From positions 51,316,384 through 51,380,383 of the forward strand of contig NC_037093.1 in NCBI RefSeq assembly GCF_002994745.2: a stretch of DNA of 64,000 nucleotides, in the 5' to 3' direction. The translations under genes were made by a program, and so were the position numbers. The stretch's first letter is position 1. Each line of letters opens with the position of its first letter. The notes beneath the pieces are model-generated. The model did not search any database. It was not told where the DNA came from and saw nothing but the letters and a program-made list of their open reading frames with translations. This stretch comes from Rosa chinensis (taxonomy: Eukaryota; Streptophyta; Magnoliopsida; Rosales; Rosaceae). This document shows positions 23,079-33,693 of this stretch, piece by piece.

Positions 23079-24928
23079 ATGGCTAAGCCGTTACAGCTTG
23101 CTATTCCTCTTTGTCTGGTACTACTTAGTTTCCTCTTTCACCATGAATGCTTAGCAGCTCGCCCGCAATTTGAATCCAACCAGCAAAATGAGTGCCAAAT
23201 CGATCAGCTCCAAGCCCGCGAACCTGATATTCAGATCGACTGTGAAGCTGGTAGGATTGAGTCATGGGATCACTACCAGAATGATTTCCAGTGCACCGGC
23301 GTTGCGGCTCAACGAGTCACCATTGAACCCAATGGCCTACACTTGCCTTCTTACACACACTCTCCTCAACTCATGTACATCGTCAAAGGTATATAGGTCT
23401 AGAAATGAAAATTATTTAAGAATCAAGTATTGAATATTTAGTAAATAAATTGATGGGGATGATGGCCATGGATATATATGAAAATTTATTTGCAGGTTGG
23501 GGTGTGATGATGACTGCATTGCCTGGCTGTCCTGAGACTTTCGAATTGTCTCAAGGTTCTCAACAAGGACAAGAAGAGGGGCAAGGCTTCGACGATTTAG
23601 AACGCCATCAGAAGGTTCGGCTCATCGGAGAGGGTGACATCATTGCTATTCCTCCTGGGATTGTCCACTGGGTTCACAACAATGGTAATTCACCACTTGT
23701 TGCCGTTAGTCTTCTCGACACTGGCAACGACCTTAACCAGCTTGACCGAAACCCCAGGGTAAAGGATCTAGCTAGCTAAAGTAAATGTCGCAAATTTATA
23801 ACATGTCCTAAGGGATTTTTATTATTGATATTTTGTAAAGATAATTCTTCAAACTCTCACCTATACATGCACTCTAAATTATGTTTATACATATTATTAG
23901 TTAATATTGCATGGTTTCTGTTGCCTTATTCTCGTGTTTTATGTATAAAGAGGTTCTATCTTGCGGGTAACCCAGCAGATGAGTTTAACCAGCACGAAGG
24001 AGAAGGCATAAGTCAGCAGAGACGCCATTCGGGTCAGGGATCAAACAACAATAACATCTTCGCAGGCTTTGACGCTAGCCTCCTTGCAGACGCTCTCAAT
24101 GTAGACATCGAAACAGCCATGAAAGTTCAAGGCCAGAATGATCAAACACGAAGCCAAATCGTGAGAGTGGAGGGAAAATTTGGTTTCCTCCACCCACCAA
24201 TTAGGTCATCACATGCGCAGCGAACCCAACAGGAACAACAAGATGAGCAGCAGGGACAGCAGGGAAGACATGACAATGGTCTTGGGGAGACATTGTGCAA
24301 CATTGCTCTAAAAGGGTACCTTGGTGACCCTAGACGTGCGGACATTTACACGCCACAAGCTGGTCACATCAATATCCTCAACAGCAATGATATGCCTATC
24401 CTTAAGCAAATGTCCCTCAGTGCCGAGACCGGTTTCTTGTACAATGCAAGTTCCTATATACATAACATTTTGTTTATGTATTCATTTGCTGTTAGTGTAG
24501 TTTAGTTGTGATGATAATATGTGGATCTATATGTGTTGCAGAATGCTATCTATAGCCCACATTGGAACCTCTTTGCACATGAAATATTCTACGTGATCAG
24601 AGGAAGTGCTAGAGTACAGGTGGTAAATGACAATGGCGAGGCCATATTGGACGATGAGGTCCGCGAGGGTCAGTTGTTTATAGTCCCGCATAACCACGCA
24701 GTCTTGCAGAAGGCTGTTGACAATCAGGGATTCGAATACATTGCATTCAAGACGCAGGACAATGCGGTCATCAACACTATGGCTGGCCGGACCTCGGTCT
24801 TGAGGGCACTGCCGGATAATGTGCTTGCAAATGCGTACCAAATTTCTCAAGAAGAGGCCAGGATGCTGAAGTACGAGAGGCAGGAGACTCTTGTATTGAG
24901 CTCATCAAGTTCCTCCTATAGTAGTTAG
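23079..24928 (+). CDS. 11S seed storage globulin, shorter paralogue, 4 exons, one GC-AG intron
   Basis: Exons are 23079-23388, 23496-23758, 23951-24445 and 24542-24928 (484 aa). I chose ATG 23079 ([10 protein letters not shown]) because it opens a signal peptide ending ECLA|ARPQF, matching the first gene. It has both cupin domains, Cys in NECQ, DFQC, GCPETF and after the Asn-Gly site (DNGLGETLC), so the acidic/basic chain processing should be conserved. The Gln-rich variable block in exon 2 is much shorter than in the other gene (about 15 residues between PETFE and the FDDLERHQK segment). Intron 3 starts GCAAGT, not GT. It stands alone downstream of the pseudogene and is more diverged than the pseudogene is from gene 1. 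Confidence 0.95.
24446..24541 (+). other. GC-AG intron (intron 3 of the second intact 11S gene)
   Basis: The donor reads AAT|GCAAGT where the other two copies read AAT|GTAAGT and AAT|GTGAGT. The acceptor is TTGCAG. GC donors with an otherwise strong consensus are used by the plant spliceosome, and the frame requires this junction. Confidence 0.85.
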
Positions 24929-24965
24929 GGCTAGTGTTTATTTTACTTTTCTCTCCTTTTTCTTT

Positions 24966-24971
24966 AATAAA
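24966..24971 (+). terminator. AATAAA polyadenylation signal of the second intact 11S gene
   Basis: AATAAA lies 38 bp after the stop codon. Confidence 0.5.
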
Positions 24972-25079
24972 GGATATAGTACAAATGTTAAGTAAGTAAT
25001 TCATGGACCGGAAGATTTCCAAGCACAGTGGCCCTTGTTACATTGGAGGAAAATCAAACCGTCTAATCTCAACCCCCAT

Positions 25080-25580
25080 CACTTAAGCTATTTTCAAGGG
25101 TTTTAGATGGTTCCGGTAAACTCATCGTATCACTTCAGCTTGAAGTAAAAATAACTAGCAACGTGCCCGCGTTTCTCGCGGGTGATATTATGATGTTAAT
25201 AGAAAATAGATCAACTAAAAAGAATAGATGTAATTTATTTTTTAGATGTTTGGCTAATTACACTTTTACACTTTTATCTATTTATATTCTATTAATTTAA
25301 TTTGATAATTATATTATTGAAGGGTATTATAGGTACTTCAAAATTTGGTGAAGCCTTTTGACACCAAAAAAGGGCCTCCATTTATAGTAGTAAAGATGAG
25401 ATGAATATATGAATAAATACATACCATGCCAAGATTGAAGTAAAAATAATCACTTGAGCTATTTTCAAGGGTTTTAGATGGTTCTAGTAAACTCATCGTA
25501 TCACTTCAGCTTGAAGTAAAAATAATGAGATGAATATATGAATAAATACATACCATGCCAAGACAAGATTGAAGTAAAAA
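25080..25580. repeat. 129-bp tandem duplication, left copy split by a Helitron
   Basis: CACTTAAGCTATTTTCAAGG at 25080 recurs as CACTTGAGC... at 25451. The copies align over about 129 bp, through GAATAAATACATACCATGCC, once the 242-bp insertion at 25155-25396 is removed. Confidence 0.85.
25155..25396 (-). mobile_element. 242-bp non-autonomous Helitron
   Basis: Read on the minus strand the element begins TCTTTACTACTATAAATGG (5'-TC) and ends CACGTTGCTAG (3'-CTRR). A perfect six-base-pair hairpin, CCCGCGAGAAACGCGGG, lies 7 nt before the CTAG. It sits between A and T with no target duplication. The adjacent duplicate at 25519-25530 preserves the empty site AAAATAATGAGATG. These are all the hallmarks of a Helitron. 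Confidence 0.88.
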
Positions 25581-25619
25581 TAATCAGTTAAAACAAAAGG
25601 TCAGTTAAAACAAAAGGAG

Positions 25620-25692
25620 CGCGCCAGGTAGGGGTCGAACCTACGACTTTCTGCTTAGGAAACAGACGCTCTATCCACTGAGCTACAGGCGC
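25620..25692 (-). tRNA. tRNA-Arg (anticodon CCU)
   Basis: The 73-nt minus-strand sequence starts GCGCCTGTAGCTCAGTGG and folds as a cloverleaf. It has a D arm (AGCTC...GAGC), an anticodon loop TTCCTAA with anticodon CCT, and a T arm with GGTTCGACCCC. The A box and B box promoters are intact. The acceptor stem has a T-T apposition at pair 6-67. A T-run follows on the minus strand as a Pol III stop. It decodes AGG. There is no intron and no encoded CCA. Confidence 0.95.
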
Positions 25693-26449
25693 TTTTTGTT
25701 TGAAGTTTCATGATAGATGCATCTAATCAGAGATGCATAAGCTTTTTATATTAATAAAATAATAGGAAAGTGTAAATGTGACCGAAGTAGTTGGGCCCAG
25801 TCCAACAACTTGATTGCCACAAACACTATTACTCCACCCGTTTTAAACGTTGGGGTTATCATTCTAAAAATCAACTATGAAATTATACAAGTTCTTCTCC
25901 GGTTGCAATTTAAACTGTACTATAAAATTACACTACCTCAGTGTTAAAAATTTGATCTTTACCTATACATGATACATGGTCACAAAGAAAATTTACCCAC
26001 AACCACCACAAGTAATCTAATTAAGAATCAAATTACCCAAGACCCAAGATAGAACACAGTCCATTGGACTTTGCCCCATTGGAGAAGCTACCTAAATCCT
26101 AATCGCCTCACATGTCGTGTTTTTTCCTCGCTTCCAAACTTCAACTCCATGGAACAAGGAACAACCAGCATCTCCAAGTCTCAACTCTCAACTCTCTTTT
26201 GGATCCTCTTTTTCCCGAAAGACAATATCACCCTCCACTTTTGCATAAACGGGCAAAACACAAGGGGTAATTTAGTCCAAACGACTAGTATCGAGAACTG
26301 AACCAGAGCCCACGTGCATGAAAACGCGAGAAGACATGGTGGGTGAGTCCGGTAATAAGTGTCCAAAGACCAAAGTTTGAAATTAAATATTCTCAGATCC
26401 CAAACTGTCCCCGGTTACCAAATCTTAGTTTCAGATAACAACCATAGCC

Positions 26450-26899
26450 ATGACTCGTCCTTTTCAACTGAGTCACCCCGTTCTTCTTCTTCTTCTTCTT
26501 CTTCTAGCTACTACCGCAACAGCCAGGCCGGGCTTTCTCTTCACTCGGACCACCGGCCGGTGCACACCGGACTACTGGGGCAGCGGGGTGGAGTCGTGGC
26601 CGAGGATGGTCCCGCAGACATCGACGGTGTCCAAGGTGTTCGGGTCCAGAGCCTACGAACGGTACAGATCCGATCTGACGCTGCTGGAAGCGACGGCAAG
26701 GAGCGACGACGAGAACGTCTTCCCTAGGCTGCTGAAGCAGGCGAGCGCGGCGCTGCTCAACTCGTACTCCAGGAAGGGGTTCCCGTACACGGCGTGGGAG
26801 GTGAAGACTCGGGTCATACAGGGCTTGGTGTCCGAGAGGGTGGCGTCCCGTCAGGCCCAGCTATTCTCTCAGGCCAATGAGGCTTGTGATCTGCACTAG
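26450..26899 (+). CDS. small secreted protein of unknown function (149 aa)
   Basis: This is a single-exon gene with a clear signal peptide: MTRPFQLSHP, then a poly-Leu core, then ATTATARP. The mature part of about 125 residues contains two Cys, in GRCTPDYWGSG near the N-terminus and EACDLH at the end. It also has conserved-looking blocks STVSKVFGSRAYERYRSDLTLLEA, LLKQASAALLNSY and FPYTAWEVKTRVIQGLVSE. I recall this pattern from uncharacterised plant proteins but cannot name a function. A TTC/CTT repeat encodes the Leu stretch. The gene is GC-rich compared with its flanks, as expected for a real coding region. Confidence 0.8.
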   Translation: MTRPFQLSHPVLLLLLLLLATTATARPGFLFTRTTGRCTPDYWGSGVESWPRMVPQTSTVSKVFGSRAYERYRSDLTLLEATARSDDENVFPRLLKQASAALLNSYSRKGFPYTAWEVKTRVIQGLVSERVASRQAQLFSQANEACDLH

Positions 26900-29160
26900 G
26901 TTTGTGACTTGTTCTGGGTTGTAGTGGGTGGCGCTGGTTCTGATACTGATAGAATACTTCGTTCTTGGTGGTGGGTATTTCGTGTTTAGCGTTGGCATGG
27001 GTTTTGGTAGTGTGGATCGATCGTTTGTTCGATCTTGATGAGTGTGTGATTGGTTCTTGTTCAAACGGTTGAATCAAACAATGCTCTTTGTTGTTAACCA
27101 ATATTTTAGTAATTGGTCAATGGACCTTTGTATTCTAGTTTGATGGTGAGCCTCATGGGTTCATAGCACTTGCTGCTGGTATTCGACAATATTTATGCTC
27201 TTAGCTGTTCTGAACTTTTAATTATTGATTAAGATGGGATTTTTAACTAGCTAGTTGCAAAAAAAATTTATGATAATCTTTCTGCTAGGCTGAGGTGAAA
27301 AAAATAATAATAAGAATCAGGCTACACAAAAACAAAATGCTCAAATTTCACTTGTTTTAGGGTATATTTTCACTCGATATTTGTGTAGAGAAACTCGTTC
27401 TTACACAAATCACAGTCAAGGTTTTTTCTTAGATAGCAAAAAAGAACTACAAAAAGAAACCCCTATCACAATCACATTCTCAAGTTTTCAACTAGTCTAA
27501 AAGAGAAGCATTTGAAGCACCACAAAGGTGAGACTATTGTTCCAAAAAGAAGACTCAACATTATGACATTTTTTTAGCAATACCGTACTACCGTAGCTCA
27601 AAATTTGAACCTTTCGTATAAAATGGTATCAACTGTTACTCCCTTCTCATTGCGTATTGTTATTTGTAAAATAGATCTTCTTTTTTCTCCTAAAAAAAAA
27701 ATATATATATCTTCTTTTTATTCCTAGTGTCACCTTCAACAAAAATATTGTTATTGCTTGAGATAATGAAGTTGTCCAAGCTTATTTAAGATATTTGGAT
27801 AAGCAACCATCAGAATTCTTTTTTCATTGGGTATATTTTCATAATCAATTTAAACTGAATTTTTCTTTTCTCCTTTTGTTTTGTCAAGTTCAAATTTTAC
27901 ATCATCAAGGAAACGTGGTCATTCTGAATGAAGAGGATCCGGAAAAACAAAACTCTCTTTATTGGGAGAAACCATACGTTGAGCGAAAACTAAGTCTTCT
28001 TTTCAGCTTCAGAGCAAGCTTAAAGCAGGTGCGACATGAGCGACAGAACAGGGCCCCTAAATTTTGGGGCCCTATTTCAAGTTCTAAGTACCTTTAAGAT
28101 ATATAAAAAAGGGGCTAGAGGCATTAATTCAGTTGTAGTTCAGGTGGCACTGAACTTTTCTTTTATTGCATGTCTCTTGCTTCTTGTTTTTTTTTTTTCC
28201 TTCTCCCATTCCCTTGCACTACTTTCTTGGTTTTATTTTTTAGTGGATATTGCAGGGCCCATATTGTATTTATCTTTGATCCTTCAAATTCTTTCAATTT
28301 TTTGTGTTTTTGGGATAGTACGTATCTTACTTATCTTCCTTAATTATTCCATTGTATGTTGCTTCTTTTAATGAAATTTTTGTAACAGGTTCTCTTTGAA
28401 TTTTTCTTTGGGTGGTTCTAGTTGGACCTCCAAATTTGCTATTTGGACTTCTCATACTCAGCACACCTCTAATTTACTTTTTAGAATACTTGAAAAGCTA
28501 AGTAGATCTCATTATCTTTACCAAAACACCCTTGAACATGAGATACAACAATTTGTTACTATACTTTTTATCTGTATCTTCAAGTACGAGAAGAAGAATG
28601 AACTCTCTTATGAGTATGTTTCTCCTCAACAAAAATTAATTAGAGAGTTGGTTCTCGATCTTGATATGTTGCTGAAATCTCTTTGAATTTGCTAAAAGAA
28701 GGATTTCAAGGGTTTTGAGTTGGAAGATCAAGTAATAATTATATCATAATATTCAATGAATTTAGTTTAAGGAAGTTTCATATCAGATTATTTTGAATTT
28801 ACTTTTATATTAAATGATAATTATTATTTTTACTTAATTGTTTTAGGTAAATAACACTACATAGGCAATATAAGGAAATTTAGGGAAAAAAATTAATTGA
28901 ATGTTATAAGAAGAGTATTTGTTTTTTTTTCTTTTTCATTTTTTTCTAGTTGTCCTTATTTGTTTTTTCATATGACTTGACAAAATCTATTAATAATTGA
29001 AAAAATTGAAGGTCCAACTAAAACCATCCTTTTTCTTTTCAAGGAGTGAAAAGGTAATATAAGATAAAAAAAATTTTAATCTAAAAAATAATTTGTATAA
29101 TATTTTCTCTATATAACAAAAATTTTCAATGATATATTCATACACAACTGCAAAAGGATG
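26900..29160. other. intergenic, no gene recognised
   Basis: The 3' UTR of the preceding gene probably reaches about 27100. The rest is AT-rich. Open stretches at 27795-28097 and 28396-28686 have no recognisable domain. GCCCCTAAATTTTGGGGCC near 28050 is a short palindrome and may be a transposon end, but no partner was found. Confidence 0.4.
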
Positions 29161-29164
29161 GCCT

Positions 29165-29760
29165 TATTTTTAATTTCGCACAGGACCTCCACAAATTTTT
29201 GAGACGGCTCTGTCCGGCTTCCATCTCTTTGCTCGTCTGGCGGCTCTCGCCCATGGCAGGCCTCTGGCCTCATCACCGTGTGAGAGAGCGGTCGGACGAG
29301 AGTGTTTTGATACTATTGCTCGGGCGGTTTCTGGGGCATTGTTGCTACTCAAAGCTCTAGCAAGGTGGTTGCGGCATCAAGATCCTGGTCTGAAGCCTCT
29401 AATGCGCGGTGGTGGTGGTGTACAGAGGCGGAGCTTGGTCGAATGCATCTTGGACTTGTCGACGGCGTGAATTTGGTCAGGTATTGAATCGACGATGACG
29501 TGGGTGATGAAGGTTAGGGCAGCATGGATCTTGCGGCGTTGGTCGTGGTAGCGTGGTGTAGGCGACATGGTTGTGGTCGTGGCGGCCTAAAGGCGAATAT
29601 GCAGGCTGTACATGTTGCTGTTGCGTGATGGAGGGGAAGATTTGGGCTTCGACAGATCTAGTTTGTTGGGCTTTGAGTTTGTGGCTTCTCTTTTGGGCTA
29701 CCCTCTTAGTCTTTTTCTTTTTAGTTAGTTTTTTCTATCCAATAATTTTTTTTTATATAT
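29165..29760 (+). other. GC-rich retroposon-like debris
   Basis: The GC-rich stretch (GGCGGCTCTCGCCCATGG...) followed by TTTTTCTTTTTAGTTAG resembles in composition the retroposon at 31972-33114. No duplication or intact ORF was identified. Confidence 0.3.
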
Positions 29761-29934
29761 TTTTTATTATAGAAAATTACATATAAGTGTCAGTTTGAGA
29801 CTTATATTAGTCAAAAGACCAACTAAATTGTTTTGTACACATAAGGCCCAAAATCATTAGCTCTTTTATAGGTATATACCTATTTTACCCTTAGGTGTCT
29901 ATTTCTTTCTCTACCTCTGTTTCAGTTTCTGTTA

Positions 29935-30047
<113 letters not shown>

Positions 30048-30899
30048 CCACGATAAAGCTCTCTCTCCCTCTAGCAAACCCAGATGAGCTCTCTCTCTCT
30101 AGCTCGCAGACGAAGGCTCTCTCTCTCTCTCTCTACAATTCGAATTCATTGTCGAGATCTCTAATGCGGGCCTGGCCGGAGGCGATGTGCGTCATCGGAG
30201 GGAATGGCTTCATCGACCATGGTCAGAGACTCCTCCATCTTCCGCAGTGGCTAGATCGTCATCCTTGTCGTCCACAAGATCTGGTATGTGAGTGCGGGTT
30301 GTGGATCTGGTATGCGAGTTGATGTCGTGGATCTGGAGTTAGGCTCCGACGATCTAGAGTGACGTGAAAATGATGTTTAACGTCGACCAATGGTCTCTCT
30401 CTCAGTTCCAGGCGCTGTGATCTCCGCTGGAGACAGCTTTTCCCAAGGTGTGGAGAAGGAGGTGGAGGAGCGGGTTCATATGCATTTTTCCTGTGAGATC
30501 GAATCATTAGTTCTGACGACGATTACGGCGAGGTGTCTAAGAGATTACAGCAGGCGATTACGGCGAGGTCTGGTTCCAATCCGCCATTTGGTCAGAGAGC
30601 TATCCTCCGTCTCGTAAGCCCCTTTCTCGAACGACGTCGTTTTTGGTGTGAATTTGAGTATATGTTGAGCATTTGTTGAATGATTTCTCCATGTTCTGTG
30701 CAAAAAAAGCTACTTGTTTTGACCTTGAAAGAGAAAGATTGATACTGGAATATTTGTTTATTTGATTAGTAAGTGATTAAGCTGTTGGGATTGACTAGAT
30801 ATGTCAATATGAATAATTTCATGTTTAATCAAAATGTTGATGCTCAAGGAATGCTGATGCTCTTTACAACTGTTATAAATGGCTATTTAACCAAGGGAT

Positions 30900-31385
30900 A
30901 GTAACTTTTGGTTTTTGTGAGAGTAGGTTTTGGTGTTGGTTAGTGTAGTTTTTGTTTTGCTTGATAGTAGCTTTTGGTGATGGTGAAAATAGCTTTTGTT
31001 ACTGGTGATTGTGACAATAGCCATTTGTTGCTGGTGAGAGTATCTTTTTGTGTCCGTGAAAGTAGCTTTCGTTAATTGTGTTAGTAGCTTTTGATTTTTG
31101 GGAGCGTATCTTTTATTGGTAACAGTAGCTTTTGTTGTTGGTGACAGTAGCTTTTGTGCCCTCGTTGGAAATCTCACCAGCATATCTTTTGTTTGTGACA
31201 GTAGCTTTTGTTGCTGGTGATAGTAGCTTTTGTGACCTCGCCGGAAATCTCACCAGCGTAGCTTTTGTTGTTAGTGACAGTAGCTTTTGTGACCTCGCCG
31301 GAGGTTGCAGGAAATCTCATCAGAGTAGCTTTTGTTGCTAGCCACAGTAGATTTTGGTGTTAGTGACAGTAGATTTTGTGGTTGC
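30900..31385 (+). repeat. degenerate minisatellite built on AGTAGCTTTTG
   Basis: AGTAGCTTTTG or close variants recur about 15 times at roughly 20-45 bp spacing, often followed by TTGCTGGTGAC or TGACCTCGCCGG. The units are diverged and no frame is conserved. Confidence 0.8.
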
Positions 31386-31956
31386 CGGAGTTTGCCGGAA
31401 GTTGGCCAGAGACCCTCCAGAGTTGGGCGGAGGTCGGCCGGAGTTGACCGGAGACCTCGCAGGAGAGGAGAGAGACAATTGTTGTTGACTTTTTACTCTA
31501 GTGACATTTATGTAAATATGTTGGTTTTTATATCCAAAATATAACACCATTTTAAATCTAGTGGCCTTATGAGGGAAAAAAAAATTAGTTGGTAGCCTTA
31601 TCGCTAAAAAAACATTCAAATATACACTTATATGTAATTAACTCATTTTTAAGGGGGCTATGCATTTTGTTTTGTCCACCCTAAATATCTTATCTAGGCT
31701 TCCTAGCTAATTTTCTAGAATAGCACCAAATGAGGATTTCAACTATTTTTAATCATGGAGGATGGCAAATGAGTGTCCTATTCCTACGTACCACTGTGGG
31801 TATTACCACGTTTTCTTGTCTGTCTATAGCTCGCAACAGAAATGTATGTATCATTTTGATTTACGATGAATGAAGTTAAAACTCGATCTGGAATTGATTC
31901 CAAAAAAAAGAAGAAGAAAGAAACATCGGTCATAACTCATACGAATCAGCTTGTAT

Positions 31957-33128
31957 AACAGATAAATTCAACCTCAGAACATTGGGAAAAGCTAGCTAAC
32001 TATAGTATTCTTTCGGCTCCGAGAATAGAGGGACGAAAACTAGGGTTTTGGAAACGCACAGAAGCAGTTGTTGCCTGTCCGGCGGCGCCCCAGCATCGAC
32101 CATAGGTTCAAGCCTCATCGATGAGTGGAGGGTGTTGCCGGACGGGATTGTGGGGGCTTGGGGTTCCAGTTTTTAGTATCCGGTTCGACCTTCTTGGTCG
32201 TGTATGATTCTTCGTCCCTCTTAAGCGGCGGTGCAGACGGACAAGATGGATGGTTGGCGATCAACGCAGGCTTGGAACAGGTGGTCAGAGGCTAGATCGT
32301 GGCGGCGGTTTGCCATGGATCGTACGACGCTGACTATCTCTCCGGGTTTGGTCGATAGGAGGAGAGTGCAAGGGTGTCGAACTTTCAGGCGGATGGACGA
32401 AGCCGGGCGACAAGGCACGGCGAGTTTCTCACTGATTCTCGGTGTGGGCTCATTGAGATCTGGCTTTATGCCTGGATCTGGCCGACAAAAGTTGAGGTTG
32501 GTGTGGCTTGCTGCGTGGATGGAGTCTTTCCGGCGGTGCGAGTTCGCTGGAACTGATTTATGGTGGTCTACAAGCGGGTCATCTGAAGAGGAGGAAGATG
32601 ATTGCAGCGGCTGGTCTATGTCTTTGTTTAAAGTAGTTTTCTTGGTTAGGATTTCGATTAGGGTTTTGGTTAGGTTTTTCTGGTTTTTAGCATGTCCCTA
32701 CTTTGTTGAGCTAGGGTTGGGTCAAATTGAGGTGCCATGGATGTGGTGTTTTTCCTGGGGACGAATTGGTTTATTGTTAGTTTTGTCTTATAGTGAATGT
32801 GCTGACGAGCGATCCTTGCACGTGGTCTGGCATTTTTGGGACACAGTGTGGAAGAGGGCGTTGGTTGTTTTAGCGGTTGTCTATGAGGTGGTATCGATAT
32901 TCTCTGGATTCTCGGTAGCCCGAGTCGTTGGGCGGTATTGGTGGTTAGGGGTTGGGCCCTTTCGGCTCATGGAAGTCATTTATGGTGACGGACCCGTAAC
33001 TAGTTTAGGTTTTAGGGAAGAGAGTGAGGAATTCTTGTCCACCACCGGTCATTCCCGTGTTATGTAACTTCGGTTCATTTTAATAAAGGATCTTATTCTA
33101 AAAAAAAAAAAAAAACAGATAAATTCAA
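31957..33128 (+). mobile_element. 1.1-kb poly(A) retroposon with 15-bp duplication
   Basis: AACAGATAAATTCAA flanks the insert (31957-31971; 33114-33128). A poly(A) run lies at 33099-33113, just before the right copy, and an AATAAAGG is found at 33081-33088. The insert was therefore placed by target-primed reverse transcription. It has a 278-codon open stretch (32231-33067) without recognised domains, Trp/Arg-rich and probably not translated. It may be a LINE-mobilised non-autonomous element or a 5' LINE piece. Confidence 0.75.
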
Positions 33129-33690
33129 ACTTCCAAAACTAGCGACGATCGATCGACGAGTGAAATTTGAAAAAGATGAGGAGGTAGAATCGTGAAATAA
33201 ATAGTTAAATACACCGAATATATATGCCAGTTATATCCACAACCTAGGCCAGTCCATGGTGGGCATTTAACCATAAGTATTAGGCCTTTTGGGCTCTTTA
33301 AACTCCCAGTTTCTGCTCTAGGATTCGAAAACCATAAACCCTAGAGTCTGGTGTTAAGGGCTTTTCGGGGGTTTGTAAACGAAGTCCCTTGTTTGGTCCC
33401 TCTTTTCTTTCTTCCCAAGTATGGAAACTGGATATTAATTCCCAGACCCCGCGTCCTGCACAACAAAATCCTTACGAAATCGGCGTCGGTACCATTGCCT
33501 CCAAGCCTGTATGATGATCTTAGTAAGCCTTTATTTGGGGACACACGCATCCGAATAAGCAAGACCAAGAAAGACATGGGAATCTCACAGGAATGAATGA
33601 GTCACACGTCTAGCACAAACTAACCCACAAGCGGAAGCGGAAGCTGAATCAGTTGCAGGCTGCTCTGAAAAAAAGACCCCTTTTTTTGGG
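33129..33690. other. upstream region and probable 5' UTR of the TIM44 gene
   Basis: No gene is recognised. The stretch includes an antisense/sense open stretch at 33341-33596 without domains. The region before 33694 probably contains the TIM44 promoter; no clear TATA box was assigned. Confidence 0.4.
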
Positions 33691-33693
33691 CTC

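Noticed and set aside
32231..33067. 278-codon frame as a host gene
   Set aside because: It lies inside a poly(A) retroposon with target duplications and has no recognised domain or codon pattern; kept only as a note in the element.
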